From: Brachypterus glaber
Taxonomy: Eukaryota > Arthropoda > Insecta > Coleoptera > Kateretidae
Assembly: GCA_958510825.1 (NCBI GenBank)
Contig: OY294044.1
Span: 71,064,095 to 71,128,094, forward strand
Direction: 5' to 3'
Length of the DNA: 64,000 nt
Shown here: positions 56,013-64,000 of the stretch, one piece after another
Layout: the number at the start of each line of letters is the position of its first letter
Numbering within the stretch: position 1 is the first letter of the stretch
Translations under genes and position numbers: made by a program
Notes under the pieces: generated by a model
Seen by the model: the letters and a program-made list of their open reading frames with translations, nothing else
The model's database searches: none
What the model was told of the DNA's origin: nothing

Positions 56013-58020
56013 AGAGTATACTTTGGATTGAGAAGCATTATGTTTCTTCAAGGCTTGTTTGTACATCATAATATTATCAACGTTATCGATAATTTACAGT
56101 GTATTATGATAATCCCTTGTTCATAATAGATTGCAATTCTGTTATACATGACCAGTACTCGGCGAATTTCCAGTACCCGCATAGGCGCCGCGTCGACTCC
56201 AGCGTTAACGCGAGGTTTTAAATATTTACATTTTTATTTCTTTTTAACTTGATTTTTTTTAAAGATTCCATTTTAACGAGTAAGGTGGGAAAAAAGTTAT
56301 CGATAAATAAAAATTAAAAAATTTCGTATTCTTAAAAGATAAAAATCAAATGTCGGTTTTTTCATTGAAAAATACCGATTATATACGTATTTATAGTTAA
56401 TATGTATAGTCAATATTTTTGTGTGTAACAAATTAGTCGTCAAATGTTTCGATTTAGTGACTCATAATTCGGCAAAATTATTTCGTAAGCCTATATTTCT
56501 GTGTTTATTTTCAACGTGGATGAGTCATAACTGAGTTTATGCTGAATACTGTACATGACCTTTTTAAATGTAATAACCCACATTAATTAAAGAATTATAA
56601 AGTATAGTGCAGTTGCGACTACTTAACTGAACGTCTAAAATGTCGTAAGGCAGGATGCCTGCAAAGAAAATATTCATGCAAACGTCATGACTGATCCTTA
56701 TCTTAAAGCTCTTGTAAAAGGTATCCATATAAAGTATAATACTGATCAATCAAAATCGACTAACTGCCCTGTTAAACATAAAGGTCGTATTTGCAGAAAA
56801 AATAGTAAAGTATTTAAATAAACTTTACAGTTAGTTGTGTCCCCGGAAGAGCATATTTACTGGACGAGTCTGTCAGTAAAGTATAGCTATATTTTTTGAC
56901 GTTTTGAAGTTTTATTGTGTTTATTTTGGGTACTTTTGTAAAAATAAAGTTAGTTTTTCTTTATTTTTTTATAAAACTGTTATTTTCGGAACAAAAGCTG
57001 TTATATTATTTATATAAAACCAATTTTTGAGTTTTGTGCTACAGTTTTGTTTAAAATGCCGTCAAATCCTACGTTTTACCTGCAATCAAAGCTGCTTTTT
57101 TGATTAATAGCTTTGAGCGAGACAGGCATAATGATGGTATTTTTCTGCCTTTGGCAGGTAGGAACTATTTTATTTAATTAAATAAAAATAACATAACCTA
57201 AAAATACTAAATGGTGAATTTCAAGTTTCTAGCTATTCTAGAAGTGTATTTAATATGTTTTCCCCAAGTGGGAGGGCAAGGAAGTGAGTCTTCAAAACCG
57301 GACAACCACACACAGGTTTTTTCTCTTTTATTGCATAGATAAGAAGATAGTATAATATTTTATGCATATTATGTATAATAATTCATAGTTTTCAGCAGAG
57401 TAATAAAATTTATGGAAAAAGACCATAAAATTTGTTTGTTCCTTGTATTTTACCAAGACCTTACATTAAAATTGGTGAATTCGCCGGCTTACGCATGCGC
57501 ATTACATAAAATTTGCAAATTTATGAATAAACCATCAATGAATTATTATGAATGAATTATTTATCGGTAAGTAAGATTTCTTGTACATATGAAACAACGG
57601 CAACAGTGTGAGATCTTTAATTTTACTACAGAATCGTCTATTGTAATAATATTACCTATATTTTATTACGTGAAAACATTATTTTGAATAGTCAAATATG
57701 ATATTTGTGCTTAAAAGGGAAATATAATAAAGATGGAAACTTTCGTTTTATTGATTTAGATAGAGTATTTCCTTACTACTATATAAACTTTCTCGATGTT
57801 GTATTTGCCAAGTAAAGTAGTTCAAATAAGTGGTTTCTAGCCAATCAATATATTCTTGTTTTGTCTACTATATTGATGGGTTGTAGTTTCACCTTGCAAA
57901 ACTTATTTGTAACGGATGAATCCAGAAAAAAAAAAAAGGAATTTTAGAATTTTAGAAAAACGAACAATTATTTCATATATTATTGTTTTTTTTTATATAT
58001 TTTAGGGTAGTTATATTAAA
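56013..58020. other. Long stretch without recognised features
   Basis: Mostly AT-rich. A compact GC-richer block at about 56150-56215 (CATAGGCGCCGCGTCGACTC) is unexplained. The minus-strand 61-codon frame at 56564-56749 is unsupported. Confidence 0.35.
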
Positions 58021-58463
58021 ATAACATACGTTTTTAGCGCACGAGTACAAGTTTAGAAAACAAGCAGCTTGCGGCGAGTTTTCTAAAGTACTACTAGTGC
58101 GCTAAAAACGTGTTATGAAACGAGTGCTTTATACAATTTTTTCTATTTTGCTCTAAAATTAAAAAAAACTTACATTTAAATTGATGACTGATTTAAGGAT
58201 TTTTGTTTCGGGTTGGCATTACAGTTTACACCATGTTTAAAATTCTAAGAACAAATGATATTTTGATATATTTTATAGTCATCTCTTCTTCTTTTCACTG
58301 CAATTACCCAAACCACAATTTTAACAAGGTAAAAAATAACCTAAACACAAAATTTTGTAGAACATTAAACTTTAAAGCGACATTGAGAGACCTCTTATGG
58401 GCCTATAAGAACACGCAAAAAGCGCGTGATTATGAGCTTATAAGAGTCGCAAAATAGAAAAAA
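58021..58463 (+). repeat. Dispersed repeat family R-A, copy 2
   Basis: The 5' part is a palindrome: ATAACATACGTTTTTAGCGC against GCGCTAAAAACGTGTTAT, with apex GCAGCTTGCGGCGAG. The body matches copies 1 and 3. The 3' part is a second hairpin: GACCTCTTATGGGCCTATAA against TTATGAGCTTATAAGAGTC, loop AAAA. This copy lacks the TTGACATTTGCACGCAAAAC segment found in the other two. The 84-codon frame 58203-58457 lies entirely within the repeat and is not a gene. Confidence 0.82.
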
Positions 58464-59789
58464 TTCCAAACTCCATTAAGACAATATTCGATTTTTGTCT
58501 GTCCTTTTAAGCAAACATAAAATGATATGAGCTTTTAATGCAACTCAAATTATTTGAGTTAAAAAGAAACAAGCGTATAATAATTGCTTTTAATCAATGA
58601 GAGTGAATGTTGGGACACGAGCCGGTAGGTGAGTGGCCTAATTACGCGAAAGATTAATAGCTATTATACGCGAGTAGAATACTATAGCTTATCGGCAATT
58701 TTACAGTACATTTTATTTTTACAGGGCCGTGTTCACAGGCCTATAAATTACGGCCGTGGATAAACAATATTATTTTATGCAGAGGACGATTAGCGTTAAA
58801 TTATAAGTATTTGTCGGACAAACATAAGCTCCGGATTACAGCGCCTCCGCCAAAATTGCAAATATCACTGGTTTGGTGCGAGCTTTCTTTTTAAATTTTC
58901 AAAAGCACATCAAAACATATACTATTTGATATTTTGTGGGTCGTTCGAATAAAGTTGTGATTACATACCTGAAAAAAAAAATTAATAAAAACCCTTAATT
59001 TTCTTGAGCAGAAAAGTATAAAAACGCCTTAAACAAATGTTCATGTTGCTCTCAATGACAACCATAGCGCGCCATCTATGAGGTAAAATCTAAAGCCAAA
59101 ACAGGTTATAAAAGAGCTATTTTCTGCCCTCGGTTAATAAAAGGAAACTTTTCTAACTTGTTAAAAAGTAAATACAAATTATATACTTTGCAACTTTTTA
59201 TAATGAACAAAAAGGAAATTTTACTGTATGATTGTGAATAAATAATACCTATATTTTATACAAAAACCTTTATAATATCTTTTTATCGTATTGCCACCCG
59301 CCTACAGGGAATTCGCTGGCTTGTTTATATATTATTTTTAATATTAACCTTTAATTTGATTTTTCGTCAAATTTGGATACATAAATTAAAGAAGCCAGAA
59401 ATTTAGGCAGGAAAACTTTTATAGAACATAAAATACTATAGAAAACATAAAATATTGCCTGACATAAATTTATCAATTTTAATAAATACATTATTCGAGA
59501 GACAAGCATATTTCAAGTATACAAAAATATATTGCCGATAAAATTTGCACATAAGCATTAATCTTCTTGATATATCGATCTAAGTACTGCTAAAATAAGT
59601 GTTTTTTTTTTCAAATAAAATAAGTATCAACCGGTTACGTTTCTACAAATAATAAGATTTTCAGTCTTAAAAAAAAAAAACATTTAATTAATTTAGTTTA
59701 ATTTAATTCACATAGGAATAACGGAAACAACGGAAACTGTAATAATTTGATATTTTTTACTTCCAAATAGTTATTTTTCCTACGATCCT
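58464..59789. other. Stretch without recognised features
   Basis: Nothing supported. GC-richer pieces at about 58615-58680 and 58790-58880 are unassigned. Confidence 0.35.
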
Positions 59790-60597
59790 CTATGAAAATG
59801 ACATTTAGCACACTCTTTTGTTCTTTAGAAAATGCCTCATATCGCACTAGTTTGATATTTTTATATCACACTTGTGTGATATTTATGTATGGAGGTTTGC
59901 CTAATTTTATTTAGATATTTACCTCGTCGATTCTATGAATTTCATTCACCTTGTTTTATAAACTACCTTTTACCACAGCCTTTTATATCTTTAAGTGTTT
60001 TAATCCAAATATTTCTGTTTTTCATGTCAAAAATAAAAACTATAGTTATAACGTTACTATTTTGACCATTTCTGTCTAGTCTAGACAGTTTAGATCTTAT
60101 AAAAATTACTTAATTTAGTTACCTTACATTACATAAAAAACATCAAAGTACATAGTATTTTTCTTACGAAATATAAAACAGTACAATTTTACTGTCTTAT
60201 ATAGCATAACCACAGAAATCTAATTTAATAAGCAAACTCAAGTTTGCATTTATTTAGGAATAGGCAACCCATTAAACAGCTATGTATGGTATTAAATATA
60301 AAACCAAGAAAACTAAAGCTAAATGAAAATCATATTTCCTGTTTGACATATCTACATATATAAATTGGTATGTTATTTATAATTATTTTGTGCTTTGCTT
60401 TTCTTAAAAATTAATAAAAATTAGAAAATTTTAAAATAAGAAACTTCATATTTTTTCGGGATCGTAGGAAAAATAGTGTACATAACTCGTTGGAAAGTGT
60501 ATTTCATACACTCGTGGGGTTTCTTCACTCGCATGGCTGTTCGTTCCTAAACCTTCCCACTCGCGTGAAATATGACACTTTCCACACTAGTTATGGA
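59790..60597 (+). repeat. Dispersed repeat family R-B, copy 2
   Basis: Second copy of 53037-53858 with point changes and small indels. It is preceded by TTTTTCCTACGATCC, the inverse of GGATCGTAGGAAAAA found near its right part (60460), suggesting partial terminal inverted repeats. Confidence 0.8.
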
Positions 60598-61692
60598 CTG
60601 AAAATTTGATTTTTTTCTGCTGTCTTACTATTCTATTCGTGAATGGACATCCATAAATCACATGATGATCCCGGGGAGGGGTTTTCATTTTTTACGAAAT
60701 ACGGTGGAAATGGGTACTACTTAACGTACTTTATCGCTCTAATTAATAAAAAATCCCGAAACGTTACTAGAAGTGGCAAAAAAGTATATTGGAGAATAAG
60801 GTTAAGGGTTCAAAATTTAATAATTTGTTTTTTTTTGTTTAAAATATAAAAATATTATTAATATATTTAAGTATAAATATCATTGGAAAAAAAAATTAAT
60901 CACATTTTTGCTTCTCCTGTAAAATAATAATTTTGTGGGTTAGGCCCTTATGCACTCTTTATATGATTTGATTAAAGTACCTCATATTATTTTGATTTAA
61001 CTACACATGATACCCGAAGGGGCAGTAGACTGGAATATTATTCAGCTTTACCATGGGAAAGGGTCTAAAATTTTCAAAGCGTCACGTTATTTATGGAGTC
61101 GACACTAAAAATTAATTTCACTTATTACTGAATTACCCTGTATATGTCCTTTTAAACATAAACCATTTGGAATGGAGTGGTTTAAATTTTGAAAGTTTGT
61201 GTGGAGAAACTTCTCTGACTTTCTGATAACTAGCGGTAAACGTTGATGAATGTGACCGACGCTTAACAAATCCAGAAAGTTTTACGCGGCTGGGAACCAG
61301 CACTTTCTCATATTCCCTTAATATCTGCAAATGCCTGGCATAAATTCCGGCATATTTATGATACTTAAACACCGAAAAAAAAGTGTACTTCCACATGAAA
61401 AGTGCAGGAATGGACGCAGAACAACTTTTTGAAGAGTTTTAATTTAGGAATGTTACGTTACCAGATATTAGGACCCTCTATCAAAAATAGAAAAGTAATG
61501 CAAGAGTTATTAGGGCGTTTCGTATTTCTCAAAGTAATACAAAAGCAAAAATATTTATCCTAACTAGCTTTTTTTGTTTTATTTTGTGTAAGCAAAAAAA
61601 TAATGTTCACCGATATTTACAATTGATTAAGTTTATTAAATATAATTGTTAAGATTAACAGAAGAGTTTATAGTATATTAAAGTACTAGTTT
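60598..61692. other. Stretch with a CAGGGTAATTCAG end motif, otherwise unassigned
   Basis: CTGAATTACCCTGTA at 61129-61143 is the inverse of the TACAGGGTNATTCAG ends of fold-back elements in the window. An 87-codon minus-strand frame starts beside it (61133-61396) and has no domain I recognise. It could be a fragment of a decayed transposon ORF, but I cannot support that. Confidence 0.35.
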
Positions 61693-62172
61693 CATAACAT
61701 ACGTTTTTAGCGCACGAGTACAAGTTTAGAAAACGAGCTGCTTGCGGCGAGTTTTCTAAAGTACTAGTGCTCTAAAAACGTGTTATGAAACGAATGCTTT
61801 ATACAATTTTTTCTATTTTGCTCTAAAATTTAAAAAACTTACATTTAAATTGATGACTGATTTAGGGATTTTTTTTTGTTGGCATTACAGTTTATACTAT
61901 GTTTAAAATTCTAAGAACAAATGATATATTTTACAGTCATCTCTTCTTTTTTCACTGCAATTAGCCAGTCCACAATTTTAACACGGTAAAAATAACCCAA
62001 ACACAAAATTTTGTAAAAAATTAAACTTTAAATCGACATTGACATTTGCACGCAAAACGTCAAGAGATAGGCTTTTGTATGTTGCCAACCCAACAAAAAA
62101 AAAGTAGAGACCTATAAGATCACGCAAAATGCGTGTGATTATGAGCTTATAAGAGTCGCAAAATATAAAAAA
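61693..62172 (+). repeat. Dispersed repeat family R-A, copy 3 (most complete)
   Basis: Has the full 5' palindrome (CATAACATACGTTTTTAGCG ... AAAAACGTGTTATG; apex GAGCTGCTTGCGGCGAG), the body with TTGACATTTGCACGCAAAAC, and a shortened 3' hairpin ending AGCTTATAAGAGTCGC. No ORF. It is about 480 bp, a useful reference length for the family. Confidence 0.82.
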
Positions 62173-62779
62173 TAAATTTCTCCAGCCTCTATTATTTTCT
62201 GTTCAAACTGTTTAACGAACCCGTATATTTGTGATTGGGAGAGTTAATATCTTGACGAGAAAAATACACATCAAAACTGAAGGTGGTTAAAAAAATCCAC
62301 CACATATGGAAAAACCGTTAAAAACCCCTGCATCACAACAAATTCAAACATTAGGGTGTCAAAAGCCCACGTTAGATCAAATAAGAGTATGACTACAAAT
62401 TCATTGTTATCTAGCTTATTATTTATTAAGTGAATAAAATTTATATTACAGAATATGTTCCCTAAATATAATCAATATACAAGCATTGTATAATCAATAG
62501 TATATGAAACGTAGCCGATATAACTCTATAGAGTATAGGAACTAACAAACCATGTCCTTTTCTGGTTACAGTTTATAACACTCCGAAAAACAATATTTTT
62601 TCCTATTTTTCATTCAACCTTACAGTTTTATGACCAATGAAGTTTTTATAATGGTCGAAAGTGTTCAACAAATCGGTCTGTGGCTCTAAAATTTATGATT
62701 CATATATTATGTTCAAAATAGCCTCTAAATAAATTGATACTGTGTTGAATCAGGAAAAAATCGGTTATTTTATATTATA
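62173..62779. other. Stretch without recognised features
   Basis: AT-rich; nothing supported. Confidence 0.35.
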
Positions 62780-63360
62780 CGGGATGTTTTATAAATACTT
62801 TACTTTTAAGAAGTAGTTTTAAATATTAAAATTCAAAAAAAGATCTTATAAAGTTTGTTCTTGAAATGAGCCCTAAGAAAGCTATATCCCTCCTAAGGGT
62901 CCGTCTAAAATAAGGTTTTTAATTAATATTTATAAAACCTTATGAAATTTTTCATATGCCTTAATATTAATAAAAGGAATCAGTTTATGCAATTTTTATT
63001 AGGTAACTTTAACCAGGGCTGTGTAAACTGTGGGGGGGCTTATCACCTTTTTACCACTAGCTTTTGTGTGTAGTTTATTTGTCATTATCTCAATAAACTA
63101 TGATTCCTCAGATACATAAAAAGTACTCCTAATGTAATGTCGTCTAGCCGCGCCTCTGAATAAATTCAAAAAAATAAATTAACATAAACTAGTTTCCCTT
63201 ACTAATACTAATATATGTACATGCAAAAACTCGTCGCTACAGCTTAAAGGGTACCAAAATTATTAATTAAAGACTTAATTTTTAGTACAATATTAGAGGG
63301 ATGTAGCTCCTTTAGGGTTGATTTCCGGACCAACCTTTATATGAACTTTTACTTTCCCCA
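62780..63360. mobile_element. Fold-back family member, degraded
   Basis: The left part (TATAAAGTTTGTTCTTGAAA, TGAGCCCTAAGAAAGCTATA) and the right part (GATGTAGCTCCTTTAGGGTT, TTTCCGGACCAACCTTTATA) are inverted copies, as in 7673-8390. CATGCAAAAACTCGTCGC matches the inverse of GCGACGAGCTTTTGCATG near 7848. Confidence 0.65.
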
Positions 63361-63465
63361 AGTAAAGTCTCGCGTTAGTAAAGAAAATTCGAAAAAAAAT
63401 TATTGCTTTTTTTTACGTTTCCAGATGTTTTATATCCAAAAAATACAACTTCCGTAAAAAAAAAT

Positions 63466-63600
63466 TCTGTCTGTCGGTCTGTAGGTCGGTCTGTCGGTCT
63501 ATCTGTAGGTCGGTCTGTCGGTCTGTCTGTGTATCTGGAAAATTTGTAACCACGATAACTCAAGAACGCTTCGGGCTTAAGACTTCAAATTTGGACCATA
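63466..63600 (-). repeat. Tetranucleotide-tailed repeat, GTTATCGTG family
   Basis: On the minus strand, TTGAGTTATCGTGGTTACAA leads into (GACA)n/(GACC)n (63470-63533), the same arrangement as at 41205-41312 and 41640-41742. The 62-codon minus frame ending in repeated TDRP is a by-product. Confidence 0.7.
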
Positions 63601-63857
63601 GGTTGATTATCCAAAGTTCTAGGCTGGGATTGTTTTTGGTAAAAATTTGATTGGGGTTAGGGGGTAAAATGGAATAATTTTTTTTTTCAAAAACATCTTT
63701 TTTACAGTTTATTTTTCGAAAAAAGAAACTTAAAAAAAAATTGAAAAGCTTAAATTTTCTTTGATTTTTTTATTTTTTTTTTGTTTTTTTTTTTTGTTTT
63801 TGATTTTAATGGCCTATAGAGGAAAGTATTATTTTGTTGTCAGCAGTATTTTTTGAT

Positions 63858-63893
63858 ATTTTTGGCATGTCAGTTACTAATCACTCTGTATAA
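63858..63893 (-). repeat. Fold-back terminus matching 52157
   Basis: TGGCATGTCAGTTACTAATC then ACTCTGTA is the inverse of the TACAGGGTGATTAGTAAGTG terminus at 52158. The rest of the element is not recognisable before the window ends. Confidence 0.6.
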
Positions 63894-64000
63894 AAAAAAA
63901 TCTCTTAAAATTTACACAAATAGTGTTGTTGCGATTGCCAGAACACAACAGAATTTGCGGAAAAACTCGACCCCTAGAGAACTATCTATGGAGGAAAGGC

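Noticed and set aside
58203..58457. 84-codon ORF as a gene
   Set aside because: It lies entirely in repeat family R-A, and the frame is not kept in the other copies.
61133..61396. 87-codon minus-strand ORF as a gene
   Set aside because: No recognised domain, and it abuts a fold-back-type terminus. A decayed transposon fragment is possible but unsupported.

Overview
The window is AT-rich eukaryotic DNA that reads as a repeat-dominated intergenic or intronic stretch of an arthropod genome, most likely an insect. This rests on the mobile elements: a Ty3/gypsy LTR retrotransposon, a CR1/Jockey-type LINE with an (ATT)n tail, tRNA-derived SINEs, TTAA- and TA-flanked MITEs and many fold-back elements. 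I found no host protein-coding gene that I can defend. Every ORF with recognisable domains belongs to a retrotransposon. There is one 200-N assembly gap (2033-2232).

Layout. 1-15 kb: fold-back elements (74-1429 and 7310-8535), a TA-flanked MITE (6231-7108), a probable piggyBac-type end with a decayed coding remnant (about 8538-9570), a diverged direct duplication (11230-12370) and small TIR elements (13521-13646, 13720-13870, 15075-15258). 15.2-25.4 kb: a complete LTR retrotransposon (15267-25362) with two nearly identical 2.1-kb LTRs, a 4-bp AATC target duplication, primer-binding site, polypurine tract, gag, protease-RT-RNase H and integrase. Pol is reached through a canonical A_AAA_AAC slippery site just before the gag stop. 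One in-frame TAG separates RNase H from integrase. 25.4-31.2 kb: nested palindromes, a 16-bp minisatellite arm and a 280-bp tandem duplication with a GC-rich hairpin. 31.2-37.3 kb: a LINE whose ORF2 carries an in-frame 1986-bp tandem duplication of the RT region, later broken by a 7-bp deletion; its ORF1 has a one-base frameshift.

37.3-64 kb: a mosaic of fold-back elements, a 115-bp-class minisatellite element with tetranucleotide-repeat tails, two SINEs, a polypyrimidine tract split by a MITE, dispersed repeat families with copies in the window, and two related fold-back elements (48730-49383 and 51154-52140). Those two have intact 8-bp target duplications and arms built of 16-bp tandem repeats sharing the core ACATCTCTACTC.

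How the parts relate. The LTR element and the LINE carry the only protein-coding capacity. The fold-back, MITE and SINE families are non-autonomous and depend on enzymes encoded elsewhere. The most unusual signals are the pair of fold-back families with a shared 16-bp minisatellite and the recurring AT-rich palindromes capped by a short GC-rich apex. Palindrome and repeat boundaries were aligned by eye and are good to about 10-20 bases unless a target duplication fixes them.
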